A DNA stretch of 64,000 nucleotides from Bacteroidaceae bacterium (GTDB taxonomy: Bacteria > Bacteroidota > Bacteroidia > Bacteroidales > Muribaculaceae). The notes beneath the pieces were generated by a model. That model was not told the origin of the DNA. It saw nothing but the letters and a program-made list of their open reading frames with translations, and did not search any database. The position numbers were made by a program, and so were the translations under genes. Below are positions 45,412 to 54,603 of this stretch, piece by piece. The stretch spans positions 5,416 to 69,415 of the forward strand of contig JAETNO010000016.1 of NCBI GenBank assembly GCA_021768245.1, written 5' to 3'. How positions within the stretch are numbered: position 1 is the stretch's first letter; each line of letters opens with the position of its first letter.

Positions 45412-46484
45412 CAACAGAGCAATTAAAAGATAAATGCCGTGGCTCGCTCGTTGGTGGTGCCGTCGGTGATGCACTCGGCTATCCAGTCGAGTTTATAGAT
45501 TCTTTCAATGAGATAAGAACCAAATATGGCGAAAATGGCCTTACAGAATATGACATAAGTTATACATGGCCTGACACTGATGTATCCAACCGATATGCGT
45601 TAGTTTCAGACGACACTCAGATGACATTATATACAGCGGAGGGGTTGCTTGAAGCGATAAGGAAAGATAAACCGATTGTCCCGATGATATGCAACGCTTA
45701 TCTCGTATGGTTCGGGAATCAGGTCGGGAAAAAAGTGAAGGTTTCGTATAAATCAACTATGTCACAGATTAAACGACTGAATCAACGTCGTGCACCAGGG
45801 AATACATGCCTTACCTCATTGTTTTCTATCTACAGCGGGAAAGAACCTGTAAATTCAAGCAAGGGATGCGGAGGCGTGATGCGCGTTGCCCCTATAGGTA
45901 TTTATGGAGCAAGCCATGACTGGACTCTCGAAGAAACGGTACGAATTGCAGGTGAAGTGGCAGAAATCACTCACCAACATCCGTTGAGCACATATTCATC
46001 TGGAGCATTGGCTGTAATTGTGCAGCAATGTATAACAGCTGAAAATATTGATTCCAAGTCATTCAAGGATATCATAAACAAATCGGTTGACGTAGTGGCG
46101 AATGTCTACGGTGAACATGTTCCTGCTATGGAGAATTTCAGACAGATTATTATAAAGGCCCTCGAATTAGAACACAATCAACTTTTGGATTGGAAAATTA
46201 TAGAAAACAATATCGGAGGTGGTTGGGTGGCTGAAGAGACATTGGCTATAGCAATATTATCTGTGCTTCGCCACATCGATGATTTCAAAGATTGCCTGAT
46301 ATGCGCTGTCAACCATGGTGGGGACAGTGACTCTACAGCTGCAGTGGCTGGTAACATCATTGGAGCAATCCTCGGCTACAATGCCATTCCTGAAAGATAT
46401 AAGACCAATCTCGAACTCCACGACCTAATAGTGTCCGTTGCTGATGATATCACCACGATGATGCCAACAAGCATACATACCTGA
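45408..46484 (+). CDS. ADP-ribosylglycohydrolase (ARH/DraG family)
   Basis: Hydrolase of 358 residues that removes ADP-ribose from a modified target, or acts on an ADP-ribose-containing metabolite. Characteristic metal sites are intact: GSLVGGAVGDALGYPVEF near 11-28, SDDTQMTLYTAEGLL near 58-72 (the DDT motif as DDTQ), and GGDSDSTAAVAGNIIGAILG near 304-323. It is cytoplasmic. The gene looks more A/T rich than its neighbours by eye, with many ATA and AAA codons, which may point to transfer together with the NADAR gene. No ADP-ribosyltransferase gene was seen nearby. Confidence 0.92.
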   Translation: MTTEQLKDKCRGSLVGGAVGDALGYPVEFIDSFNEIRTKYGENGLTEYDISYTWPDTDVSNRYALVSDDTQMTLYTAEGLLEAIRKDKPIVPMICNAYLVWFGNQVGKKVKVSYKSTMSQIKRLNQRRAPGNTCLTSLFSIYSGKEPVNSSKGCGGVMRVAPIGIYGASHDWTLEETVRIAGEVAEITHQHPLSTYSSGALAVIVQQCITAENIDSKSFKDIINKSVDVVANVYGEHVPAMENFRQIIIKALELEHNQLLDWKIIENNIGGGWVAEETLAIAILSVLRHIDDFKDCLICAVNHGGDSDSTAAVAGNIIGAILGYNAIPERYKTNLELHDLIVSVADDITTMMPTSIHT

Positions 46485-46496
46485 GAATGGACAATC

Positions 46497-48299
46497 TCAA
46501 TCCTCAGAGTAATGACGGAGCACCCTGCGATAAGAGTTGAAAATCTTCGATTTAGAAACAAAGCCTACATAATGCCCGTTTTCAACTACAGGTAGATTCC
46601 ACGCACCGGTCTTATCGAAAGCATTCATCACCCCCTCCATGCTTTGGCCGACTTCGACCATTGCTGGCGGAATCGACATAAACTGATTGACATACATCCT
46701 CTTGTAAAGGTCAGGACGGAACATTATATTTCGAATTTCGTCTAACAGCACGACTCCAATCAACCTGTTTCCGGAATCCACGACCGGAAACAGATTGCGC
46801 GATGATTTTGAAATCGCGTTGACCATCTCCTTTAAATTCATCTCAGGACTGACCGTCACAAAATCGGTCTCTATCACATTGTCAATCTTGAGAAGCGTCA
46901 GAACCGCCTTATCCTTATGATGAGTGAGCAACTTGCCGGCACGGGCAAGACGCATGGTATAGATGCTGTAAGGTTCGAAAAATTTTATTGTCCCATAAGA
47001 AATAGCGGAGACTATCAGCAACGGAAGAAAGAGGTCGTAGCCGCCAGTCAGTTCTGCCGTGAGGAAGATACCCATCAGTGGCGCATGCATGACTCCCGAC
47101 ATCACACCGGCCATTCCCATAAGGGCAAAGTTTTTTGTAGAAAGGTCAAGCCCGAAGACAGTATTGATGAAATAAGCAAACAGGAAACCTGCCATACATC
47201 CGACATAAAGTGAGGGAGCAAACGTACCTCCGACACCACCTCCACCATTGGTCGCAGAAGTGGCAAATGATTTCAGCAACACCAGAGCCGCAATAAACCC
47301 AAGAATCCACCATACCGACTCACGGTCCTTATAGAAAATAGAACTGTTTACAATCGAAGATGTGTTGCCGCTGAGAAGTTCGGTAATTGACGTATAGCCT
47401 TCACCATAAAGCGGAGGGAAAAGGAATACCAGTAAAGCCACCACCGAGCCGCCTATAGCAACCTTTATCCATGGATTCTCAAAACGGCGGAACATCCCTT
47501 CCATCATATTCATCGAGCGGGTGAAATAAAGAGAGACAAAGCCGAGGAAAAGCCCGAGGAGAATCACATAGGGTATGCGGGCCGTGACAAATGGCTCACT
47601 TTGCAGGAAAAAGAACTCAACATCATAACCGGTAAACACATAGGCCATAGTGGCTGCAGTAATCGAAGCAATAAGCAGCGGCATCACCGAAACCGTGGTC
47701 AAGTCAAGCATCAATACCTCGAGCGTGAAAAGCATACCGGCAATCGGAGCCTTGAATATCCCGGCGATTCCGGCAGCCGCACCACACCCCACAAGAATCA
47801 TAAGGATTCTCGGCGACATGCGGAAAACGCGGCCGAGATTGGATCCTATGGCCGCCCCGGTATACACAATCGGGCCCTCCGCTCCGACAGAACCACCGAA
47901 ACCGATGGTTATCGAACTGGCGATAACCGAAGTATACATGTTGTGTTTCTTCAGTCGTGACTTATTCTGGGATATTGAATAGAGCACTTTCGTAACACCG
48001 TGTGAGATATTATCGCGGACAACATATTTCACAAAGAGCATGGTTATTGTTATACCAACCACAGGATATAGCAGATAAAGAAAACTTCCCTCCTCTATAT
48101 TGATATGAGATGTTAGCACCGTGCTTATGACATGGATAAGGGTCTTTAGCACGAGAGCTGCTATCCCGGCGACTATGCCGACCACAAGAGCAAGGATTAT
48201 GACAAAGGTTTTCTCCTTGATATGTCGCTCGCGCCACAGGAGAAGAGCCATAAACGCACTTTGAAAAGCCTGATTTATAGAATTGAAGATATTTGCCAT
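46497..48299 (-). CDS. ClC chloride channel/antiporter with two CBS domains
   Basis: Membrane Cl- channel or Cl-/H+ antiporter, 600 residues. ClC core (about 35-440): GFGGSVGAEGPIVYTG near 133-148, in which the gating Glu of the GxEGP motif is kept, and GGGVGGTFAPSLYVGCMAG near 351-369. Two CBS domains follow (about 465-585), which often bind adenine nucleotides and tune transport. It is 15 nt downstream of the sugar transferase and converges with the ARH gene with only 12 nt between the stops. Confidence 0.93.
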   Translation of the reverse strand: MANIFNSINQAFQSAFMALLLWRERHIKEKTFVIILALVVGIVAGIAALVLKTLIHVISTVLTSHINIEEGSFLYLLYPVVGITITMLFVKYVVRDNISHGVTKVLYSISQNKSRLKKHNMYTSVIASSITIGFGGSVGAEGPIVYTGAAIGSNLGRVFRMSPRILMILVGCGAAAGIAGIFKAPIAGMLFTLEVLMLDLTTVSVMPLLIASITAATMAYVFTGYDVEFFFLQSEPFVTARIPYVILLGLFLGFVSLYFTRSMNMMEGMFRRFENPWIKVAIGGSVVALLVFLFPPLYGEGYTSITELLSGNTSSIVNSSIFYKDRESVWWILGFIAALVLLKSFATSATNGGGGVGGTFAPSLYVGCMAGFLFAYFINTVFGLDLSTKNFALMGMAGVMSGVMHAPLMGIFLTAELTGGYDLFLPLLIVSAISYGTIKFFEPYSIYTMRLARAGKLLTHHKDKAVLTLLKIDNVIETDFVTVSPEMNLKEMVNAISKSSRNLFPVVDSGNRLIGVVLLDEIRNIMFRPDLYKRMYVNQFMSIPPAMVEVGQSMEGVMNAFDKTGAWNLPVVENGHYVGFVSKSKIFNSYRRVLRHYSED

Positions 48300-48314
48300 A
48301 GATTGAACAGAAAA

Positions 48315-49718
48315 TCATTTACCTTCGCCGCGGACAACGGTACGAATGGTATAGAACAGAATTTTAAGGTCAAGCGACAACGAAAGATTCTGGATGTAGA
48401 TTAGATCATATTTTAGACGTGCCACCATCTCGTCAACCGAAGATGCGTAGCCGAATTTTACCATTCCGAGAGATGTGAGCCCCGGCCTTACCTGATGAAG
48501 CAATGTGCAGTAAGGCGCCACTCTGCGTATTTTAGACAGATAAAACTCGCGTTCAGGCCTCGGGCCGACAAGCGACATATCCCCTTTAAGCACATTCCAT
48601 AGGTTTGGCAGTTCGTCAAGACGATATTTACGCATAAAACGTCCAATTGGAGTGACACGCGGATCATCGGATTCCGACAGTGAAGGGCCCTCGGCTTCGG
48701 CATCGACGACCATGGAGCGAAGTTTATAAAGCCTGAACGGTTTCCTGTGATAGCCAATGCGTTCCTGCGAATAAAAAGCCGGACCTCGCGATGTAAGTTT
48801 TACTGCGATAGCGAGCGAAACAACGACAGGCATTGTCAGAAGCAATCCAACTATGGAGCACAGCACATCGCTTGCCCGCTTCATAGACACTACGGCATCC
48901 GACAATTCCGAACGCGATATATCCATCAGAGGCTCGGAAAACAGATTGTCATAAACAACCTTTGATGTCAGCAACCTATAATCGTCGGCACTGACATAAA
49001 TAGGCTTTTCATAAACATACAATCCTCCCAGCACCTTGAGCCCCAATTCAGGGTCACCGACAGGCAGCGATACAAAGAAACCGTCGAAATCCGTGCCCGA
49101 AAACGTCTTTTTAAGTGAAGCTGACCAACTGTCCCAATCATCCCCTATCGACCTGACTTTTTCGTCATCAAGATAAAACACCCCTGAAATCTCCCTCCCT
49201 GGAGCGACAATCGAACGGGAATGATTTTCACTCATACCGGCTCTACCTATATATATCAATCTTTCATTTCCATATCTCACCCTTGAAATCGAAAGGAGCA
49301 CAGTGGTCAATGAGAGACGCGAGAGGTAAACCGTGACAAAAAGGCAGTCATACAGAATAAAAAGCAGCTCATAGTTACTAATTCTCCGTGGAAGGACATC
49401 ATTGAGTAGCACTACCATAAAAAACGCCACTGACCCTATGCCAAGACTGCACAAAGTAGATATCAATTCTTTCGCACGCGACTTATTGATGACAGTAACA
49501 TAGAATCCCGAAAGATAATACACCCCAAGCATAAACAAAGGGAACAATCCCATTGTAAGCAGAGAGCCCTTTGATGTCAGGAAATGGCCGAAGCCGTCAT
49601 ACTGATTATGAAGCATGTCTACCCACGAATATCTCACAAACGCAAAGGCTATCACCCCACACAATGTAGAGAGATAGTCAACGACTATATACAATAATCT
49701 GATTTTGCGTTCACTCAT
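48315..49718 (-). CDS. Polyprenyl-phosphate sugar phosphotransferase (WcaJ/WbaP type)
   Basis: Initiating glycosyltransferase for exopolysaccharide or O-antigen: moves a sugar-1-phosphate to undecaprenyl phosphate. I use the ATG at 49718 (MSERKIRLL), since an earlier ATG at 49787 would overlap the Sua5-type gene. Of its 467 residues about four N-terminal helices span 5-115, a CoA-binding-like soluble part lies at about 130-260, and the catalytic domain at 275-467 shows KRASDVLCSIVGLLL, RSMVVDAEAEGPSLS, and DELPNLWNVLKGDMSLVGPRPERE. No other glycan genes are adjacent. Confidence 0.92.
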   Translation of the reverse strand: MSERKIRLLYIVVDYLSTLCGVIAFAFVRYSWVDMLHNQYDGFGHFLTSKGSLLTMGLFPLFMLGVYYLSGFYVTVINKSRAKELISTLCSLGIGSVAFFMVVLLNDVLPRRISNYELLFILYDCLFVTVYLSRLSLTTVLLSISRVRYGNERLIYIGRAGMSENHSRSIVAPGREISGVFYLDDEKVRSIGDDWDSWSASLKKTFSGTDFDGFFVSLPVGDPELGLKVLGGLYVYEKPIYVSADDYRLLTSKVVYDNLFSEPLMDISRSELSDAVVSMKRASDVLCSIVGLLLTMPVVVSLAIAVKLTSRGPAFYSQERIGYHRKPFRLYKLRSMVVDAEAEGPSLSESDDPRVTPIGRFMRKYRLDELPNLWNVLKGDMSLVGPRPEREFYLSKIRRVAPYCTLLHQVRPGLTSLGMVKFGYASSVDEMVARLKYDLIYIQNLSLSLDLKILFYTIRTVVRGEGK

Positions 49719-49758
49719 ATTCTTAGATAAGCCAGTAATCCTGCTGTATAAAATAACA

Positions 49759-50328
49759 CTACGGACGGATAATATCGATACTGCCATCAGGCATCAGACG
49801 CAACACTCTCGAAGGAAGCGATGCAGACAAATCGTCCCTACGGGCTTCCATGACATAATCCGCCGCATCAAGAATCTCATCCGAAATCTTTCTGAAAACA
49901 GACGGAGAAGGCATACCGCTTATATTGGCTGAAGTTGAAACTATAGGAGAGCCAAAAGCCGAGCACAAAGCGGATGAAACAGCCTCATTGCTTATCCTGA
50001 TACCGGCACTGCCGTCAGGGGCAAGCAATTCAGGAGAAAGGTTACAAGGGTCGGGATATACAACAGTCGTGGGGCGATTCGATTCACGGACTAAAGCCAA
50101 AGCCTGAGACGGGTCTGAGTTTATGAACCGCCGTAACATCTCTTCGCTTGCGACAAGCGTTATGAGCGCTTTTGAATCGGCTCTCCGCTTTATCTCATAT
50201 ACGCGCCTTACAGCCTGTGAATCCGTGGCATCACAACCTATACCCCACACGGTATCTGTAGGATAGACTATTATACCGCCTCTATTTAAGGTTTCAACGG
50301 CTTGAGCGATGTCCTGGGCTAATGTCAT
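49759..50328 (-). CDS. Threonylcarbamoyl-AMP synthase (Sua5/YrdC/TsaC)
   Basis: Enzyme that makes threonylcarbamoyl-AMP for the t6A37 modification of tRNA. The 189 residues show GGIIVYPTDTVWGIGCDA near 17-34, the KxR-type stretch VYEIKRRADSKALITLV near 42-58, and TSANISGMPSP near 136. Only the YrdC domain is present, without the Sua5 C-terminal extension, so this is the short TsaC/YrdC form. It precedes the sugar transferase by 40 nt, and the pair is probably co-transcribed with the ClC gene. Confidence 0.92.
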   Translation of the reverse strand: MTLAQDIAQAVETLNRGGIIVYPTDTVWGIGCDATDSQAVRRVYEIKRRADSKALITLVASEEMLRRFINSDPSQALALVRESNRPTTVVYPDPCNLSPELLAPDGSAGIRISNEAVSSALCSAFGSPIVSTSANISGMPSPSVFRKISDEILDAADYVMEARRDDLSASLPSRVLRLMPDGSIDIIRP

Positions 50329-50560
50329 TTTATGATTGGTTGGTCGGGATAGATCAATGCAAATTTAATCCATTTATTCGTAAAAAGCCACTACTCCGGC
50401 AAAGTTTATTGTATTTTTAGCACTCTTAAATGATATATGTGCTCCATCCACGATGCACAACAGGCAAATAAGACAAGACTACTTATTTAGCAAATTTCAC
50501 AAACGAAAGCCGAATATCTATCAAATTGCAATTAAAATATAATATTTTCTTTCTTTTTGC

Positions 50561-50591
50561 TTGCATATTAATAAACTTAGATATATCTTTG
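50561..50591 (+). promoter_or_regulatory. Promoter of asnA
   Basis: TTG at 50561-50563, 20-nt spacer, TATCTTTG at 50584-50591, a full consensus match. The start should be near 50598, giving a leader of about 34 nt. The rest of the 303-nt gap (50329-50631) contains A/T-rich sequence; a lone TAAATTTG on the minus strand (50360-50367) may serve the Sua5-type gene. Confidence 0.75.
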
Positions 50592-50631
50592 TCAAAAATT
50601 AATTCAACACCCCAATTTCAACCCTAAAACT

Positions 50632-51666
50632 ATGGCTTTAGTAATCCCCCAGAAATATCATCGCAAGCTCCTCCCTGAAACGACAGAAGTCGCAATCAAA
50701 ATGGTGAAGGACGCATTTCAAACCACACTTGCCCGGGAATTAAAACTCAGGCGTGTGACCGCGCCTCTCTTCCTTTTGGCCGGTACGGGACTGAATGATG
50801 ATTTGAACGGGGTCGAGCATGCAGTGTCGTTTACAATTGATGATATGGACGGACGCAAGGCCGAGGTAGTACATTCGCTTGCCAAATGGAAACGATATAA
50901 ATTAGGGGCCTACGATATCGCTCCCGGCTATGGCCTATATACCGATATGAATGCGATACGAACCTTCGAGGAACTTGACAACATACATTCCCTCTATGTA
51001 GACCAGTGGGATTGGGAAAAAACCATATGGAAGGAGGATAGAAACCTCGACTATCTGAAGGCAACGGTACGGACAATATACCGGGTACTGAAAGAGGTGG
51101 AGCAACTCGTGTTCGAACGGTTTCCTCATATCACACCCGTGCTTCCCGAAGATATAACATTTGTACACGCCGAAGAACTCGCGAAACTCTATCCAGACAA
51201 AACTCCCCGTGAACGGGAGGCAATATGCGCTAAAGAACATGGAGCGATATTCATCATCGGCATAGGCGCACCCATTGCCGGAGGCGAACCGCACGACGGG
51301 CGTTCCCCCGACTATGACGACTGGATCAGCCTGAACGACGAAGGCTATCATGGACTGAACGGCGACATCATCCTGTGGAATCCTGTATTGGAAATTCCGT
51401 TTGAAATATCTTCGATGGGCATCCGCGTAAGCCCGGAATCCCTGCGTGAGCAGCTTGAAATACGTGGATGCACCGAACGTTCAAGCCTCACTTTCCACCG
51501 TCTTCTCCTTGACGGTAAACTGCCCTACTCCATAGGCGGCGGCATCGGGCAAAGCCGTCTGTGCATGTTCCTTCTCCACAAAGCCCACATCGGAGAGGTT
51601 CAAGCCTCGATATGGCCTGAAGAGCAGATAAAAGCTTGTGCAGAAGCAGGCATTGAACTTTTGTGA
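50632..51666 (+). CDS. asnA: Aspartate-ammonia ligase
   Basis: Ammonia-dependent asparagine synthetase, 344 residues, related in fold to class II aminoacyl-tRNA synthetases. Motifs include the N-terminal QKYHRKLLPETTEVAI, APLFLLAGTGLNDDLNG near 43-59, VAFTI-like VSFTIDDMDGRKAEVVHSLAKWKR near 65-88, DIAPGYGLYTDMNAIR near 95, and the C-terminal LPYSIGGGIGQSRLCM near 298. It is a cytoplasmic enzyme common in gut Bacteroidetes. It has its own promoter and a hairpin terminator after the stop. Confidence 0.96.
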   Translation: MALVIPQKYHRKLLPETTEVAIKMVKDAFQTTLARELKLRRVTAPLFLLAGTGLNDDLNGVEHAVSFTIDDMDGRKAEVVHSLAKWKRYKLGAYDIAPGYGLYTDMNAIRTFEELDNIHSLYVDQWDWEKTIWKEDRNLDYLKATVRTIYRVLKEVEQLVFERFPHITPVLPEDITFVHAEELAKLYPDKTPREREAICAKEHGAIFIIGIGAPIAGGEPHDGRSPDYDDWISLNDEGYHGLNGDIILWNPVLEIPFEISSMGIRVSPESLREQLEIRGCTERSSLTFHRLLLDGKLPYSIGGGIGQSRLCMFLLHKAHIGEVQASIWPEEQIKACAEAGIELL

Positions 51667-51720
51667 ACCCACTAACCCCAAAGACTTACACAACAATTTT
51701 TTCCGGTACTTGACAAAATG

Positions 51721-51757
51721 CGGTCTGGCAATACGAATCTGTCGTATTGTCAGACCG
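51721..51757 (+). terminator. Terminator of asnA
   Basis: Arms 51721-51736 and 51742-51757 pair over 16 bp with a single G-U position; the loop is ATCTG. It begins 54 nt after the asnA stop. The stretch from here to dnaK (about 190 nt) is A/T rich, and I could not place a consensus promoter for dnaK with confidence. Confidence 0.7.
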
Positions 51758-51948
51758 TGTCAGTTTAATGTCATGCCAATAATAATCGACCAATAATTTG
51801 AGAAATAAGTATTTAAGTATTCTGCAACCTTTTTGGCATAAAATTTGTTACATTAATGAGTGTCGGAAAGGTAAAGACATCGGTCATACGCCTTAAACCG
51901 ACAGAATTTTAACTAAACAATATTAAAACATAAATACATATATAAATT

Positions 51949-53853
51949 ATGGGAAAAATTATCGGTATTGACCTTGGAACCACCAATTCATGCGTTTCAG
52001 TCCTCGAAGGTAACGACCCTGTCGTTATCCCTAATAGCGAAGGGCGCAACACAACCCCTTCAATCGTTGCATTCGTTGACGGCGGTGAACGTAAGGTCGG
52101 AGACCCAGCTAAACGTCAGGCCATCACAAATCCTAAACGTACAATCAATTCAATCAAACGTTTCATGGGCGAATCCTGCCAGCAGGTTGCTCAGGAAATC
52201 GAACGTGTCCCCTATAAAGTCGTATGCGGTGCCAACGATACTCCCCGCGTTGACATCGACGGACGCGAATATACTCCTCAGGAAATCTCGGCTATGATTC
52301 TTCAGAAGATGAAGAAGACAGCTGAGGACTACCTCGGACAGTCTGTGACAGAAGCCGTCATTACCGTTCCTGCCTACTTCAACGATTCTCAGCGTCAGGC
52401 CACCAAAGAAGCAGGCGAAATCGCAGGCCTCACAGTGAAGCGTATCGTAAACGAACCTACGGCAGCAGCACTTGCCTACGGTCTTGACAAGACCAACAAG
52501 GATCAGAAAATCGCAGTGTTCGACCTCGGTGGCGGAACTTTCGATATCTCTATCCTTGAACTCGGCGACGGTGTATTTGAAGTGAAATCAACCAACGGTG
52601 ATACCCACCTTGGCGGTGACGACTTCGACCACGTAATCATTGACTGGCTCGCTAACGAATTCGAAAAAGAAGAAGGCATCGACCTTCGCAAGGATGCCAT
52701 GGCATTGCAGCGTCTTAAAGAGGCTGCCGAGAAAGCCAAGATTGAACTTTCGTCCACCACATCGACAGAAATCAACCTTCCATATATCACTGCAACCGCA
52801 ACAGGCCCCAAGCACCTTGTGAAGACTTTGACCCGTGCACAGTTCGAACAGCTTGCCGACAAACTTATCCAGGCAACAATCAAGCCTTGCGAGCAGGCAC
52901 TCAAGGATGCAGGAATGACAGCTAAAGATATTGACGAGGTTATTCTCGTCGGTGGTTCAACCCGTATCCCCGCTATCCAGCAGGTTGTAGAAAAATTCTT
53001 CGGCAAGGCTCCGTCGAAGGGTGTAAACCCCGACGAAGTTGTGGCAGTCGGTGCAGCTATCCAGGGCGGTGTACTTTCAGGAGATGTGAAAGACGTGCTC
53101 CTTCTCGACGTCGTGCCTCTGTCAATCGGCATCGAGACTCTCGGAGGTGTAATGACTAAGATGATTGAGGCCAATACGACCATCCCGACCCGCAAGAGCG
53201 AGACATTCTCTACTGCAGCCGACAATCAGCCTTCGGTTGAAATCCATGTACTGCAGGGTGAGCGTCCTATGGCAAAAGATGACAAGACTCTTGGTAAATT
53301 CCACCTCGACGGAATCGCTCCCGCTCCCCGTGGCATACCTCAGATTGAAGTTACTTTCGAAGTCGATGCCAACGGTATCCTTAACGTATCGGCCAAGGAC
53401 AAGGCTACAGGTAAAGAACAGAGCATCCGTATTGAAGCATCAAGCGGTCTTACCGACGCAGAAATCGAACGTATGAAGAAAGAAGCTGAGGCCAATGCTG
53501 CAGCCGATGCCAAGGAAAAGGAGAAAATCGACAAACTCAACCATGCCGATACTGTAATCTTCCAGACTGAGAAACAGCTTCAGGAGCTCGGCGATAAGAT
53601 TCCTGCCGACAAGAAGGCACAGATTGACAATGCACTCAACAAGCTTAAAGAAGCCCACAAAGCTCAGGACATCGCAGCAATCGACCCGGCAATCACCGAA
53701 ATCCAGAACGTATTCGGCGCCATTCAGCAGGAAATCCTCAATGCCCAGCAAGCCGCCGGCAATGCGCAGGCAGGTCCTACCCCTGGCGCATCCCAGACAG
53801 GCAATCCAGGCGAAGGCCACGTCGACGACGTAGAATTCGAGGAAGTGAAGTAA
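51949..53853 (+). CDS. dnaK: Chaperone DnaK (Hsp70)
   Basis: Hsp70 chaperone of 634 residues. The ATPase domain shows IGIDLGTTNSCVSV at 4-17, the phosphate 2 motif IAVFDLGGGTFDISIL near 188-203, and DEVILVGGSTRIPAIQQVV near 330-348. The hydrophobic linker VLLLDVVPLSIGIETLGG lies near 385, followed by the substrate-binding domain and a C-terminal lid. The tail ends in EGHVDDVEFEEVK, typical for bacterial DnaK. The leader right before the ATG is almost pure A/T with several ATAA stretches, as in highly expressed Bacteroidetes genes. No dnaJ or grpE is adjacent. A mobile element begins just after its terminator. Confidence 0.98.
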   Translation: MGKIIGIDLGTTNSCVSVLEGNDPVVIPNSEGRNTTPSIVAFVDGGERKVGDPAKRQAITNPKRTINSIKRFMGESCQQVAQEIERVPYKVVCGANDTPRVDIDGREYTPQEISAMILQKMKKTAEDYLGQSVTEAVITVPAYFNDSQRQATKEAGEIAGLTVKRIVNEPTAAALAYGLDKTNKDQKIAVFDLGGGTFDISILELGDGVFEVKSTNGDTHLGGDDFDHVIIDWLANEFEKEEGIDLRKDAMALQRLKEAAEKAKIELSSTTSTEINLPYITATATGPKHLVKTLTRAQFEQLADKLIQATIKPCEQALKDAGMTAKDIDEVILVGGSTRIPAIQQVVEKFFGKAPSKGVNPDEVVAVGAAIQGGVLSGDVKDVLLLDVVPLSIGIETLGGVMTKMIEANTTIPTRKSETFSTAADNQPSVEIHVLQGERPMAKDDKTLGKFHLDGIAPAPRGIPQIEVTFEVDANGILNVSAKDKATGKEQSIRIEASSGLTDAEIERMKKEAEANAAADAKEKEKIDKLNHADTVIFQTEKQLQELGDKIPADKKAQIDNALNKLKEAHKAQDIAAIDPAITEIQNVFGAIQQEILNAQQAAGNAQAGPTPGASQTGNPGEGHVDDVEFEEVK

Positions 53854-53876
53854 GCCACATAACAAACGATAATAAT

Positions 53877-53907
53877 ATAGCGTGTAATTCAATGAGTTAC
53901 ACGCTAT
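53877..53907 (+). terminator. Terminator of dnaK
   Basis: Arms ATAGCGTGTAA (53877-53887) and TTACACGCTAT (53897-53907) form a perfect 11-bp stem with a 9-nt loop, followed by TTTTTAT. It lies 23 nt past the dnaK stop and just before the candidate left end of the mobile element. Confidence 0.85.
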
Positions 53908-53913
53908 TTTTAT

Positions 53914-53934
53914 GTCTAAACTTTTCGGTTATCT
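53914..53934 (+). repeat. Candidate attL
   Basis: The right 10 nt, TCGGTTATCT (53925-53934), are identical to 61401-61410; the preceding GTCTAAAC resembles GTCAAAC at 61392-61398. With one small gap about 17 of 21 positions agree. It sits between the dnaK terminator and the integrase promoter, where an attachment site would be expected. Confidence 0.45.
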
Positions 53935-53935
53935 C

Positions 53936-53966
53936 TTGTTTTATTGATATTTTTAGCTTATATTTG
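53936..53966 (+). promoter_or_regulatory. Promoter of the excisionase-integrase pair
   Basis: TTG at 53936-53938, 20-nt spacer, TATATTTG at 53959-53966: a full consensus match inside the element end. Predicted start near 53973, about 60 nt before the first ATG. Confidence 0.7.
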
Positions 53967-54033
53967 CTCCATATTTGTACCATTACAAAATTCTGACGAT
54001 GAAGTATACTAATGTTACAAATTTGACATTAAT

Positions 54034-54603
54034 ATGATAAACGATATTACAATGCCTGAAAGTAAGGCCAAGATAATGCGCCATTGCATCGTGTGTGGAA
54101 AACCATTTCTCGCCAAGAATGTCAATTCGGTTCACTGTTCCAAGAAGTGTTCCGATGAAACTTATCGCAATAAAAGACGCGCACAGAAAAAAGAACAGGA
54201 GAGACAGTCTATTGTAAAGGATTCTGATGGTCGCCAGTTTCTTACAGTTCTTCAAGTCTATAACCGCTACAATATTTCACGCCCAACTCTTTATCGTTGG
54301 ATTCGTCAAGGAAGAATTAAGGATTATAATCCCGGGGATAGAATGACACTCATAGATGTTGCTGACATTGAAACCCTTTTGGAGGTGCGAAAGAATCCAT
54401 TTGAAGAAATGCCACAGAAGCGGTTGTATTCGTTGGAGCCGGAAGACTGCTATACTATTGGAGAAGTTTCAAAGAAATACAGAGTAAGCGAATCGACAGT
54501 CTATGCCACTATCCGCAGGCAAAGTATTCCGATGCGTCAGATTGGCCGCTTCGTATATGTGCCCAAGTTCGATATTGATAAATTTTTCAAGTCAGCAAAA
54601 TGA
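54034..54603 (+). CDS. Excisionase-like protein: zinc finger plus two HTH domains
   Basis: A 189-residue DNA-binding protein. N-terminal CIVCGKPF...HCSKKCSD (about 18-42) is a small zinc-finger-like unit. Two MerR/excisionase-type helix-turn-helix domains follow: TVLQVYNRYNISRPTLYRWIRQGRI near 70-94 and TIGEVSKKYRVSESTVYATIRRQSI near 140-164. Such two-headed proteins bend DNA in excision or control the integrase. Starts at 54034 or at 54052 (MPESKAK) are both possible. The stop overlaps the integrase start by 4 nt, showing coupled expression. Confidence 0.8.
   Translation: MINDITMPESKAKIMRHCIVCGKPFLAKNVNSVHCSKKCSDETYRNKRRAQKKEQERQSIVKDSDGRQFLTVLQVYNRYNISRPTLYRWIRQGRIKDYNPGDRMTLIDVADIETLLEVRKNPFEEMPQKRLYSLEPEDCYTIGEVSKKYRVSESTVYATIRRQSIPMRQIGRFVYVPKFDIDKFFKSAK

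Noticed and set aside
44848..46484. DarT-NADAR toxin-antitoxin system
   Set aside because: No ADP-ribosyltransferase gene is adjacent; the upstream gene is fbp and the downstream gene is ClC.
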